From: Stentor coeruleus
Lineage: Eukaryota; Ciliophora; Heterotrichea; Heterotrichida; Stentoridae
Reading direction: 5' to 3'
Assembly (NCBI GenBank): GCA_001970955.1
Contig: MPUH01000928.1
Span: forward strand, 1 to 29,110
Length of the DNA stretch: 29,110 nucleotides
Shown here: positions 1 through 7,871 of the stretch, piece by piece
Layout: each line of letters begins with the position of its first letter
Numbering within the stretch: position 1 is the stretch's first letter
Translations under genes and position numbers: made by a program
Notes under the pieces: generated by a model
Seen by the model: the letters and a program-made list of their open reading frames with translations, nothing else
Told to the model about the DNA's origin: nothing
Databases searched by the model: none

Positions 1-1593
1 ATCTTGTTGTTTATATCTTTCAGCTTCAGCAACCATTCTTTCAATATCATTTTTACTAAGTCTTCCTTTATCATTAGTAATAGTAACTTGACTACTTTTA
101 CCAGTTCCCTTATCTTGTGCATTAACATTCATAATACCATTAGCATCAATATCAAAAGTGACTTCAATTTGTGGAACACCTCTTGGTGCTGGAGGGATAC
201 CTTCAAGGTTGAATTTACCAAGTAAATTGCAATCTTTAGTCATTTGTCTTTCACCTTCAAAGACTTGAATGCAAACACCTGGTTGATTATCAGAGTATGT
301 TGTAAAAACTTGTGCTTTCTTTGTAGGGATAGTTGAGTTTCTAGGAATAAGTACAGTCATAACACCACCAGCTGTTTCAATACCAAGACTAAGTGGAGTA
401 ACATCAAGAAGAAGTAAATCTTTAACTTGATTTGAACTATCTCCTGAGAGAATAGCACCTTGTACAGCAGCACCATAAGCTACAGCTTCATCAGGGTTGA
501 TTGATTCACATAAAGTCTTTCCATTAAAGAACTCTTGAAGTAATTGTTTAACTTTAGGAATACGTGTTGATCCACCAACAAGGACAACTTCATGTATTTG
601 ATTCTTAGCTAATGAAGCATCTCTAAGGACTCTTTCAACTGGGTCTATACATCCTCTAAAGTAATCCATATTAAGTTCTTCAAATTTAGCTCTTGTCATA
701 GTGGCAAAGTAATCAATACCTTCAGCTAAAGTTTCAATTTCAATACTAGCTTGAGTAGCAGCTGATAAAGTTCTTTTTGCTCTTTCACAAGCTGTTCTTA
801 ATCTTCTTAAAGCTCTGTTATTGTTTTTAATATCAACACCATTTTTTCTCTTGAAGTCAGCAGCACAAAATTCGACCATTCTGTTATCGAAATCTTCACC
901 TCCTAAATGAGTATTTCCTGAAGTGGCTTTAACTTCAAAAATACCATCTTCAATTGTAAGAAGGGAAACATCGAAAGTACCACCACCTAAGTCGAAAATA
1001 AGGATGTTCATTTCACCTGCATTTTTCTTGTCAAGACCATAGGCAATAGCAGCGGCTGTAGGTTCGTTAATAATACGTTTAACATCAAGTCCTGAAATGG
1101 TTCCTGCATCTTTTGTAGCTTGTCTTTGAGAGTCATTGAAATATGCTGGGACTGTGACAACTGCGCTTTTAACTGTTCTACCAAGGTAGGCTTCAGCGAT
1201 TTCTTTCATTTTGACTAAGACCATAGCTGAGATTTCTTCAGCGTAAAATTTCTTTTCTTCACCCTTGAAAACAACAACTATTTGAGGTCTGTTATCAGAA
1301 CCTCTAACAACTCTGAAAGGCCACAACTTCATATCAGCTTGAACTATTGGATCGTCAAACTTTCTGCCAATGAGTCTTTTAGCATCAAATACAGTGTTTT
1401 CTGGGTTTCTAGCTACTTGGTTCTTCGCAGCATCACCAATGAGTCTTTCGGTATCTGTAAAAGCTACATAACTGGGTGTAGTTCTATTACCTTGGTCGTT
1501 GGAGATAATTTCAACCTTATCATTTTGCCACACACCAACACAACTGTAAGTGGTTCCAAGATCAATACCAATACAAGGTCCGTCGCCTGACAT
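1..1593 (-). CDS. HSP70: Cytosolic HSP70 chaperone, 3' end cut by the window edge
   Basis: ATP-dependent chaperone that binds exposed hydrophobic peptides in the cytosol or nucleus. The minus strand reads open for 531 codons from the ATG at 1593 to base 1. Visible family motifs are IDLGTTYS near residues 10-17, the phosphate-binding [12 protein letters not shown] near 200, and [10 protein letters not shown] near 340. The substrate-binding domain follows ([15 protein letters not shown]) and runs into the start of the lid. Family members are about 640-650 residues, so roughly the last 110-120 are outside the window, including any EEVD tail. The N-terminus [13 protein letters not shown] has no signal or transit peptide, which fits the cytosolic class. 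No intron or break is seen. A heat-shock element and TATA box lie directly upstream. Identification is secure; the cytosolic assignment is inferred from the N-terminus. Confidence 0.97.
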   Translation of the reverse strand, partial: MSGDGPCIGIDLGTTYSCVGVWQNDKVEIISNDQGNRTTPSYVAFTDTERLIGDAAKNQVARNPENTVFDAKRLIGRKFDDPIVQADMKLWPFRVVRGSDNRPQIVVVFKGEEKKFYAEEISAMVLVKMKEIAEAYLGRTVKSAVVTVPAYFNDSQRQATKDAGTISGLDVKRIINEPTAAAIAYGLDKKNAGEMNILIFDLGGGTFDVSLLTIEDGIFEVKATSGNTHLGGEDFDNRMVEFCAADFKRKNGVDIKNNNRALRRLRTACERAKRTLSAATQASIEIETLAEGIDYFATMTRAKFEELNMDYFRGCIDPVERVLRDASLAKNQIHEVVLVGGSTRIPKVKQLLQEFFNGKTLCESINPDEAVAYGAAVQGAILSGDSSNQVKDLLLLDVTPLSLGIETAGGVMTVLIPRNSTIPTKKAQVFTTYSDNQPGVCIQVFEGERQMTKDCNLLGKFNLEGIPPAPRGVPQIEVTFDIDANGIMNVNAQDKGTGKSSQVTITNDKGRLSKNDIERMVAEAERYKQQD

Positions 1594-1617
1594 TATAAAA
1601 ATGAATTCGCCATGAAG

Positions 1618-1626
1618 TTTTATATA
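1618..1626 (-). promoter_or_regulatory. TATA box of HSP70
   Basis: On the minus strand the bases read TATATAAAA, ending 24 nt before the HSP70 ATG. It sits between the start codon and the heat-shock element, the normal order for a heat-shock promoter. The short distance implies a very short 5' UTR. Confidence 0.5.
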
Positions 1627-1630
1627 CATT

Positions 1631-1645
1631 AGAATTTTCTAGAAA
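1631..1645. promoter_or_regulatory. Heat-shock element (three inverted nGAAn pentamers)
   Basis: AGAATTTTCTAGAAA is a perfect nGAAnnTTCnnGAAn array: GAA 1632-1634, TTC 1637-1639, GAA 1642-1644. This is the minimal binding site for an HSF trimer. It lies about 40 bp upstream of the HSP70 start and just beyond the TATA box. Heat-shock control of the gene is inferred from the motif and its position. Confidence 0.75.
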
Positions 1646-1836
1646 TCCCTTAAAAAATGTCTGCCAATCTTTTCCTGTACTCTGGACTAGGGACTAATAA
1701 TTGTATATTCTCAAGGCATGTACTGTTACTAGGAATTGCTTCTATATATAAACTCTCAATATAGACTACTTTTGAAAATTAAAGAATATTGAAGGAAAAA
1801 TTAGGGAATAAAAAGAAAGGTTTATCTAAAGTTTTA

Positions 1837-2196
1837 TTAGTTTCTATTACGTCCTCTAAACTTACGATTAAATCTAGATCCTCTTTTAGGTGCTGCCCAC
1901 TTTTTATTACCTGGCTGGTTCCTTGGTCTATCTTGCTTATCGTCCTTTTTAGATTCCTGAGGTTTTTTGTTAAAACGTCCAGGTTTGTTAGAGTTTTTAG
2001 GCTTATCAGGCTTATTAGGCTTTTGATCGCGGTTCTTGCCAGTTTTTGGTCCTTTTCTGTTTAGTTGCTTCAATCTTTTTAACTTATCAGATCCAGTCCT
2101 GGTTATTCCTTTTGACTTGGCAGAAACTGCAGGTTTTTTCTTGCTAGTCTTGATTATGTCATCAAGCGAGGTCTCAAGCTTTTGTTGCAGCTTCAT
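1837..2196 (-). CDS. Small basic protein with UAP56-binding motif, probable mRNA export adaptor
   Basis: 119 residues. Residues 9-18 read TSLDDIIKTS, matching the UAP56-binding motif (SLDDIIK) at the N-terminus of ALY/REF, Yra1 and UIF, which recruits the DEAD-box helicase UAP56/Sub2 during mRNA export. The rest is very rich in Lys, Arg, Asn, Gln and Pro and ends in an Arg/Gly patch (FRGRNRN), as expected for an unstructured RNA-binding tail. There is no RRM, so it is closer in design to UIF/FYTTD1 than to ALYREF. It lies 243 bp upstream of HSP70 on the same strand. The motif is seen; the export role is inferred, and another nuclear RNA-binding function is possible. Confidence 0.55.
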   Translation of the reverse strand: MKLQQKLETSLDDIIKTSKKKPAVSAKSKGITRTGSDKLKRLKQLNRKGPKTGKNRDQKPNKPDKPKNSNKPGRFNKKPQESKKDDKQDRPRNQPGNKKWAAPKRGSRFNRKFRGRNRN

Positions 2197-2265
2197 TATT
2201 TATAAGCATATATTTAAAATCTAATTGAGTGTTTTAAAGATATGAAAAAATGGGATACTTTACCT

Positions 2266-2865
2266 CTAATATCCTGAGCCTAACCTAAACAATCTTTGAT
2301 TTAAAAACTGGTCTGCCAAATTTATTTGTTCCATAATAACCTCTTCACAGTTTTTACAAACTTTGACAGGTTTCATATCTGGAACAATTTTAAATGATTC
2401 TTCTGCTAGACAATATTTACATATCATAATTCCACAACTTCCACAATTTTTAGAATTTTTAGAATTTATGCCAAAAGTACAGACTTGACAAATTGGGGAT
2501 ATACTCCAAGTAGGTATTCTTGATAAAGAAATTGTATTACTGAAGATAAAATAACTTTTAAGACTTTTGGCTTTAAATCTCCAAATCATTTTTTCACTTG
2601 TTATACATAGGGTTATTGTCATTTTAGAATCACTTTTATCGACTAAAGCTATGTTTTTATCGATGGTTATGGTTTTGGAAAACTCTGGGCAATCGATATC
2701 TAGAATTCCTCTGTAAAGTTTTATGTTAGCATCATATGATTGATATTCTTCTTCATTGTTATTTGGTTCGTTTATTGACATTATGATTATTGAGAATATA
2801 CCTTCGAATAGTTTTAGCTTTACTTGTTCAGCTTTTAAGAGATATTTTGGTAAAGAGTTTCCCAT
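2266..2865 (-). CDS. FYVE-like zinc-finger protein
   Basis: 199 residues. Cysteines at 126, 129, 141, 144, 149, 152, 170 and 173 give C-x2-C-x11-C-x2-C-x4-C-x2-C-x17-C-x2-C, the spacing of a FYVE finger binding two zinc ions. The basic R(R/K)HHCRxCG patch that binds PI3P is absent (the site reads SKNCGSCG), and the WxxD motif is reduced to W120 without the Asp. It is therefore a FYVE-related finger that may not bind PI3P. Residues 1-110 contain beta-strand-like stretches (TITLCITSEKMIWRFKAKS) that could be a divergent PH domain, as in PH-FYVE proteins of the Phafin type. It starts MGNSL, so N-myristoylation is possible but the context is weak. Likely a membrane-associated adaptor; binding partners cannot be read from the sequence. 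Confidence 0.6.
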   Translation of the reverse strand: MGNSLPKYLLKAEQVKLKLFEGIFSIIIMSINEPNNNEEEYQSYDANIKLYRGILDIDCPEFSKTITIDKNIALVDKSDSKMTITLCITSEKMIWRFKAKSLKSYFIFSNTISLSRIPTWSISPICQVCTFGINSKNSKNCGSCGIMICKYCLAEESFKIVPDMKPVKVCKNCEEVIMEQINLADQFLNQRLFRLGSGY

Positions 2866-3348
2866 TTAACTATTTGAAATATTATTATAACAAAATAATG
2901 ATTTTAGGATTTTTATTTTTAAGCGATGGGGTGTGATAAACTTAGAAGAAAGAGAATTTATTATTGGGTAAATTTTAAGATGTAATAAGAGGTAGATGTT
3001 TAAATATATGATTTAATTTCAGTTGTGGAATTTTATAAGTATAGGAAGTTGTGTATTTGTTAGCATAAAAACTGAATTTATATTGAAGACTATAAACTTA
3101 ATATTTTATATCGAATAATTATGTCATAGTCTAAAACTGGAATCCTAGGAAAAATAAAATTCATTACTTAATAACACANCCTCTTATTTTAATGTAATAA
3201 AAAAATTCATAGCATAATTATGTCATAGTCTAAAACTGGAATCCTAGGAAAAATAAAATTCATTACTTAATAACACAGATGATTTAAAACATAGACTTGA
3301 GTATAGATAAATTCAAAAACTTATCCAAAGTAATTCGATTTATTATAA
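2866..3348. other. AT-rich spacer holding an assembly gap
   Basis: No intact gene seen. It contains the duplicated block around the N at 3179. From about 3222 the plus strand has protein-like but stop-containing codons that lead into the decayed coding stretch at 3349. Confidence 0.5.
3115..3277. repeat. 64-bp perfect direct repeat flanking a single N (probable unmerged contig overlap)
   Basis: Bases 3115-3178 recur exactly at 3214-3277 (offset 99). The first copy runs straight into the N at 3179, and 34 other bases lie before the second copy. Three more places in the window have the same design, so this is best read as a scaffolding join whose overlap was not collapsed. Confidence 0.8.
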
Positions 3349-3830
3349 CAAAAACTGTATCCCAAGACAAAAGCAAATCTATGCTCACTCAATAATACAA
3401 TCAAAAAAAATTGTCTGTATAAAATAAAAAACCAATACAACTTAGAATCAGCTTTTCTGTACTCAAAAGCTCAGAGAATTATCAGAAATCTTATAAAAAA
3501 GCTGACATGCATTAGTCTATTACAAACATCTGAGATGCTTGGGAAAATTAAAATTGTAATTTTACTTGATATGATAAAAAGAAAAAAAGCTTATCAAGCC
3601 TATTAAATATAGTTCAAAACCCGAAAAAACCTCACAAATTTTTACTGAAGAAGTAAAAACACCGAAACACCAACAACAGTAAAGAAAAAAAAAGTACAAG
3701 AATTTTTCAGATGCAAATACTGAAACAATTGATTTACATATACATAAAATCATCATATCAAAAAGCTTTGAATTCTGAAATTAGTAAATCTAAAATAATC
3801 GAGTTTGATATATTTTCAAATTTTTTATAG
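3349..3830 (+). pseudogene. Decayed coding stretch, unknown protein
   Basis: One frame is open for 85 codons (3349-3603) and reads like protein, for example LESAFLYSKAQRIIRN. The protein-like reading then moves to the +1 frame near the A7 run at 3582-3588 and continues as KPEKTSQIFTEEVKTPKHQQ. It can be extended to a TAG at 3828 only by skipping the 16 bases 3679-3694 (GT...AG, but unlike the window's real introns). Upstream, about 3222-3348, a third frame also looks coil-like but has TAA/TAG stops. No start codon and no recognisable family. A pseudogene with frameshifts in A-runs is most likely; a live gene damaged by assembly error is possible. Confidence 0.35.
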
Positions 3831-4056
3831 TGAAAAGTATGTCTAATGAAAATGAAAGAAAGATTTTATTCAAAAACCTTAAAAGTTAAGTTGAATTTCT
3901 TTATTAGAGACCAAATACAGTTTATAAAAAATTATTATCTTTATTGAATTGGGCGAAATAGATATGCTTCTTTATATAAATTTGATAAATTTATCATAGA
4001 CTAATCTTTAAGGTTGAATTATGAGTAAATTTTAAAAATGCTCTTAGGAATAAGTA

Positions 4057-4591
4057 ATGGCCCAATATGGAACTATTGGTTATAATATGTCGTTCAGTAG
4101 TAGCTCAACAGAAGGGAGTCAAGAAGAAATGATTGAGATTCATAGGGAAAATCCTTATTCTTTCATACTAGACCGTAAAGCTGATTCATGCTTTTGAAGC
4201 AAAGAATTTAGACGCTGATGAAAAGACTCAGGCTCTATTTACCAGATATTTTCCAGAGTCTAGAGATTCAACAGCAGAATTCTTTAGTCTTTCTCCTACT
4301 CTCGCGAGTGGAGAAGTACTAGCTAGCATTAGATGTTTTAGGTATAAACAGAATATATATGCGGTAGCAGAATATGGGATGTCAAGAACTGTGTTAGAGG
4401 AGCTGATTTTAAGATCGAAGAAGATAGGAGAGGTCCTTTATATAGTAATCATGCGTGAGATGCCGAAGTTTATGAATACATTCAAGGCCTTGGCTTATGC
4501 TGGTTTCAAGCAAGTAAGATCGAAAGACGCAAAAGAAAGATGCACTGCCCCAGGAATACTTGTAGAGATGAAATTATCTAAGCCAAATTAG
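4057..4591 (+). CDS. OAZ: Ornithine decarboxylase antizyme, expressed by +1 ribosomal frameshift
   Basis: Antizyme binds ornithine decarboxylase, sends it to the proteasome and limits polyamine uptake. ORF1 (ATG 4057) has 46 codons ending ...DSCF and stops at TGA 4195-4197. Skipping one base (T4195) continues the protein from GAA 4196 for 131 residues to TAG 4589-4591, giving 177 residues in total. The second part looks like the ODC_AZ fold: IYAVAEYGMSRTVLEELI, a VLYIVI strand, then FKALAYAGFKQVRS, matching the ...LLEFAEE...VFICF...LGFEIVR region of animal antizymes. The shift site TTT-TGA replaces the classic TCC-TGA; in this family high polyamine promotes the shift. An overlapping upstream ORF (ATG 4038 to TAA 4085) could add control. 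A 25-nt GT-AG removal would also restore frame but does not match the window's 15-nt introns. Confidence 0.75.
4192..4198 (+). promoter_or_regulatory. Programmed +1 frameshift site (TTT-TGA)
   Basis: The last sense codon of ORF1 (TTT 4192-4194) is followed by TGA 4195-4197. Moving +1 reads GAA at 4196 and joins ORF1 to the antizyme domain. Position after a short ORF1 and before the ODC-binding domain is the usual antizyme layout. I did not identify a flanking stimulatory structure. Confidence 0.7.
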
Positions 4592-5023
4592 TTATATATA
4601 ATACTCAAGTATTACCTTATTTTAAGTAATTATATAAATGGTTAAAAATGTAGGGAAATCCTATTGAAATTTTTTTCTAAGAGTGGCTTAGATATAGGAA
4701 AAACAAGTTATTATGGGTTTTTATGTACTTTTTTTTTGGGAGATTAAAGGGTTAATATATAGGTTTTTTAAAAAATATTTTATTTGACTATGGTTAGGTA
4801 AAGGATTTTATAAGGTATAGGCTTGATTGAGTAATTTTTATGGATAGAGCTTATAGATTATATTTCTTTCAAGATAAATACAGAATACTGTTTGTAATAA
4901 TAAAAGGATCTAGAGATAAAATAATGCATACTATTTTAATGAATATATAAACATAATTTTATTAAGATTTCATCGTTCCTATATTCTTTTCTTTTTATAG
5001 GAGAAAAAGAAATTATTTTACTT
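4592..5023. other. AT-rich spacer
   Basis: The 3' flank of the antizyme gene and the upstream flank of the 34-codon ORF. Stops occur in all frames and no motif is recognised. Confidence 0.5.
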
Positions 5024-5128
5024 ATGGGTAAAATTTTATCATGCGCATTTTGTCAAAAATCCAAAAGAAAGCAAATCGAAATGATAAATATGCAATTAAA
5101 TAAATGGGATAAAAGAACAGGTATCTAA
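5024..5128 (+). CDS. Possible 34-residue lipid-anchored peptide
   Basis: A short ORF of 34 codons ending in TAA. The N-terminus MGKILSC fits the N-myristoylation rule (Gly2, Ser6) with a neighbouring Cys7 suitable for palmitoylation, followed by Cys10 and a strongly basic stretch (KSKRKQ), the pattern of dually acylated membrane peptides. No family is recognised and an ORF this short can occur by chance. It might also be the 5' remnant of a longer decayed gene, since decayed minus-strand coding sequence starts just downstream. Confidence 0.25.
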   Translation: MGKILSCAFCQKSKRKQIEMINMQLNKWDKRTGI

Positions 5129-5154
5129 TTATTATTATTTATATTATATAATAG

Positions 5155-5658
5155 TTAATTTAAAAGCACTAAACTCAAACCTAATGTACTGTTTTTAACA
5201 TCTAAATCATAAATATTCTCCATAATAGTTTGACAGTATAAATCCTTAGCATTTGTTTTAAAATATTAATTTTTTGATTAGCTTTCGAATATTTTTCCCC
5301 TTTAATTTATTTATCCTCTAATCTTTTTTAATAAACTTATTTTTTATCAAGAAAAGCAGTATCACTTATAATATTACATGAATATGAGTATCTATAAATT
5401 GTAATCTTCATTGTAACTAAAATTTTCCCTAATATAGATTTAGCAGATTTATAATCTTTTTATGAATGCAGGACATTTTTCTAGACAATTCGCTAAGGTT
5501 TTAAATTTGTAAATGAATCTAAGCAAAGCCTTGATATTAAAGGAAATCAATTTTGAATTAGAATTGTGCTAAATTACTGATGATCCTGAATCCGTGGTTT
5601 TTATTATGTTAATGATGAGATCTGGATCCCAGCCTGGATCTACTAAGATTTCATCCAT
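5155..5658 (-). pseudogene. Decayed coding stretch with nonsense and frameshift changes
   Basis: From an ATG at 5658 the minus strand reads a protein-like sequence starting MDEILVDPGWDPDLIINI. It meets a TAG, continues in frame (KLISFNIKALLRFIYKF, NCLEKCPAFIKR), then shifts frame at an A5 run near 5475 to DYKSAKSILGKILVTMKI. After several TAA stops it shifts again to ...DLYCQTIMENIYDLDV and ends at TAA 5155-5157. The helical Leu/Ile pattern suggests an ARM/HEAT-like fold, but this is only an impression. Multiple stops and A-run frameshifts point to a pseudogene. No candidate 15-nt intron with the local consensus repairs it. Confidence 0.4.
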
Positions 5659-5798
5659 ATTTCTGGATTGCTTTGTGTATTACAATAAGCATATTAATTA
5701 TTATATACATAGCTATAGCATTTTAATAAAAAAAATTAGGTATTTTAAGCAGGTCTGAGACAACTTCTACATAAAAAAACTGCTGAGGTTACGAATAA

Positions 5799-6269
5799 TT
5801 AGATATGTTTCAATTTATTATGTCGATTATTGAACCTTTTATCTTGTTTGTGTTTTTCTCTCAACTCTTTTAGGCCTTCACTTAAGATTTCTAATAAGTC
5901 GTTGTGTATATCAATTTGTTCTGATCCCATAGCTTTGTAAAAAGTTATAGTTTCTTTAAGTTTGACAGTGACGAAGATTATATTACTATCATGAATACTA
6001 TCTCTTTTGCTAAGATCTATATCAGGTAAAACTTTAGGAATATTCTTATTTGAATTGGTTTAAAGAGAAATGCAAAATCTATTATTCCTTTACAGAACTC
6101 GTTATAAGCTATGCATAAATCGTCTGGATTATCTCAAACAATTCTTTTAATAATAAAAAAAGTTTCTACATCTTCATCATTACTAAACCCATTCACATAT
6201 TCCAAATCATTCCAACTCACAAACCCATGACTATCATTCCAATAAAAAAATTCCTAAATATTTTCCCCC
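5799..6269 (-). pseudogene. Second decayed coding stretch, unknown protein
   Basis: The minus strand is open from 6269 to an in-frame TGA at 6134-6136 (contains GFVSWNDLEYVNGFSNDEDV) and continues past it (DNPDDLCIAYNEFCKGIIDF). It then needs a frame change near 6055 to reach a further open stretch of about 85 codons (VTVKLKETITFYKAMGSEQI, ending NKLKHI) with a stop at 5799-5801. No family recognised. It ends before the ATG at 6305 of the diverging gene, which supports that start over the upstream ATG at 6227. A pseudogene is likeliest; sequence error cannot be excluded. Confidence 0.35.
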
Positions 6270-6304
6270 TCATCTATTTTAAAGTCCATTTATTTTTAAC
6301 AAAA

Positions 6305-7213
6305 ATGCCTAGTCCCCGTCGTAAACGAAGCCGTTCTCGAAGCAAAGAAGACTTCAAATACCCAGCTAGTAACATTAAAGAACTTAAAGCTCTTCTTCTT
6401 CAATTCATGAGTTCAGAAAAATTCACTTGTCCCCTCGATAGCATAACCTTAATGCGAAATCTTCGTATGCAATTCAAAACCCCATTAGGAAGAATGATAA
6501 TGAAAAATTTCAACATAAATGAGCTTCTCCAAGAATTAGAAGATAAAAAAGCTTTAAAACTTGAATCTTTTTCTTTAGGTACCACAAAATGTATGATGAT
6601 TACCTCAATGAGTAAAGATACAATCTTACAACTTACTAGAGAAACATCAAAAGACCGGCCTAAAAAATTCCCCCAAACACCTATAGAACAAGAAAAAGTA
6701 TCATGGGTGCCAAATAGTAAAACAATAACTTTTGATCATCAATTAAGATCATATAAACCAGAACCAATAGCATTTAAAATTAAAGGTACAGTTAAAGATT
6801 TAAATACAGCTGATTGTATATTGTTGAATATGATTGAAAATAAAAATGCTTATGGTTGTTTAGCTGATTTAAATCCTGAAGATTGGCAAAATGAAGCAGT
6901 TATTGTTATTAGAGATACTTGTATACTTAAATATTTAGAACTTATTGAAGGGTGGGGGTTAAAAAAATTAGGGGTTATTGATGTGTATAGGATAAGGAAA
7001 CAATATATGAGGAAAAGTTTATGGGCTAATTTTAGTTGTGAGTTTTTACTTGTAGCTGGAAAAAATATTCAAGTTAGTCTGCCGGGGTTGATTGAATGTG
7101 AATGTGAACAAGAGATGTATAAAGAAATTGTTAGGGTTTTTGCATGCTCAAGACCTGTTGAAGTTTTTAGTAAAGTTGGAAAAGATAATTGGATACTTGT
7201 AGAGAGTCTTTAA
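6305..7213 (+). CDS. MT-A70-family protein lacking the catalytic motif (MTA9/METTL14-like)
   Basis: 302 residues from ATG 6305. An upstream in-frame ATG at 6227 would add 26 hydrophobic residues overlapping the antisense decayed stretch and is less likely. Residues 1-16 are an Arg/Ser patch (RRKRSRSRSKED). Residues 20-90 are helical and could form a winged-helix domain. Residues 165-302 follow the C-terminal half of MT-A70 methyltransferases: a strand where the active enzymes carry DPPW (here NMIE, 175-178), a strand VIVIRDT, GWG at 216-218, LLVAGK at 248-253, and the closing element VEVFSKVGKDNW matching (I/L)xLFGR...NW. The lost DPPW predicts no methyl transfer, as in METTL14 or ciliate MTA9, which act as partners of an active subunit. 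The fold assignment is by motif pattern; the partner role is inferred. Confidence 0.55.
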   Translation: MPSPRRKRSRSRSKEDFKYPASNIKELKALLLQFMSSEKFTCPLDSITLMRNLRMQFKTPLGRMIMKNFNINELLQELEDKKALKLESFSLGTTKCMMITSMSKDTILQLTRETSKDRPKKFPQTPIEQEKVSWVPNSKTITFDHQLRSYKPEPIAFKIKGTVKDLNTADCILLNMIENKNAYGCLADLNPEDWQNEAVIVIRDTCILKYLELIEGWGLKKLGVIDVYRIRKQYMRKSLWANFSCEFLLVAGKNIQVSLPGLIECECEQEMYKEIVRVFACSRPVEVFSKVGKDNWILVESL

Positions 7214-7508
7214 GTGTGGTTTTTTTTTTAATTATCAGATTTAGTTTATGAAATTCTTATTTTTATAAAGATTGTTTATATGAGGATTTATATTAAAGAT
7301 AAGGTGTTAAGATAAGAAAAANCTTTTTTTTTAATTATCAGATTTAGTTTATGAAATTCGTATTTTTATAAAGATTGTTTATATGAGGATTTATATTAAA
7401 GATAAGGTGTTAAGATAAGAAAAAAATTATGGGCTATGGGAATATTGGAATATATTTTTAATATTAGAATATGTGTTTTAATGGAAGACTTTTTTTTTAG
7501 ATTTATAA
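7214..7508. other. Spacer with an assembly-gap duplication
   Basis: The 3' flank of the MT-A70-like gene and the upstream flank of the 120-residue ORF. Most of it is the duplicated block around the N at 7322. No gene is seen. Confidence 0.5.
7221..7424. repeat. 101-bp direct repeat flanking a single N (probable unmerged contig overlap)
   Basis: Bases 7221-7321 recur at 7324-7424 (offset 103) with one mismatch (T7257 against G7360). The N is at 7322, between the copies, as in the other three N-linked duplications. It lies in the 3' flank, so no protein is affected. Confidence 0.8.
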
Positions 7509-7871
7509 ATGTCGTCATCTGAGGAAGATAATTTTGGGTGGAAAGAATGCCGGGGTTTTTTTCAAATCAAAAAAAGATACCCTTTAACGTATGCTAAACT
7601 ACTTAGTGCTAAGAATAGGCTTCAAGATTGTCCTAAAAGTTGGGAAGCTATATGTCAACACAATCTAGAACTTTTTGAGAAACTCATAGAAGAAAATGAT
7701 CCAAAGGCTCTTGAAGAAAACGCTTTTAATATATGTAAGAAAGAATCAAGTAATACGACTAACATAGAAATGTGCAGGACTACCTTGTACTCAGCTCGGA
7801 TAACCAAAATCATGTCTGAGATAAACAGAATAAATCATTTATTTACTATGATGGGTAAAAAAGAAATATAA
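7509..7871 (+). CDS. Small hypothetical protein
   Basis: 120 residues from ATG 7509 to TAA. I do not recognise the family. It starts with an acidic Ser-rich stretch (MSSSEEDNFGW), then GFFQIKKRYPLTYAKLLSAK and helix-rich sequence with five cysteines (14, 41, 49, 75, 89) that do not form a known zinc or CHCH spacing. No signal peptide or membrane segment. The clean ORF in AT-rich DNA and a normal residue mix with conserved-looking aromatic positions (FGWKECRGFF) support a real gene. It is likely a soluble cytosolic or nuclear protein. Confidence 0.6.
   Translation: MSSSEEDNFGWKECRGFFQIKKRYPLTYAKLLSAKNRLQDCPKSWEAICQHNLELFEKLIEENDPKALEENAFNICKKESSNTTNIEMCRTTLYSARITKIMSEINRINHLFTMMGKKEI

Noticed and set aside
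3562-3756. 64-codon minus-strand ORF
   Set aside because: It is antisense to a plus-strand coding-like stretch, and its Phe/Ser/Cys-rich product is what the reverse of Lys/Glu-rich codons gives.
4174-4198. A 25-nt GT...AG intron in the antizyme gene instead of frameshifting
   Set aside because: It restores frame, but the introns supported in this window are all 15 nt with TAG ends, and the gene is recognisable as antizyme, a family that frameshifts at exactly this kind of place.
5498-5530. GTAAATGAATCTAAG as a 15-nt intron on the plus strand
   Set aside because: It lacks the invariant A10 and TAG end, and the minus strand here has the better coding signal.
3222-5755. Long frames that open if TAA and TAG are read as Gln, suggesting foreign ciliate genes with a different code
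   Set aside because: TGA is rare in AT-rich DNA, so such frames arise easily by chance, and Gln-rich readings always look coil-like. Neighbouring genes use TAA and TAG as real stops. C-to-T decay of CAA/CAG explains the stops more simply.
6227-6304. Upstream start for the MT-A70-like gene
   Set aside because: The extra 26 residues are a hydrophobic AT-rich reading overlapping an antisense coding relic. The Arg/Ser start at 6305 fits a nuclear protein better.
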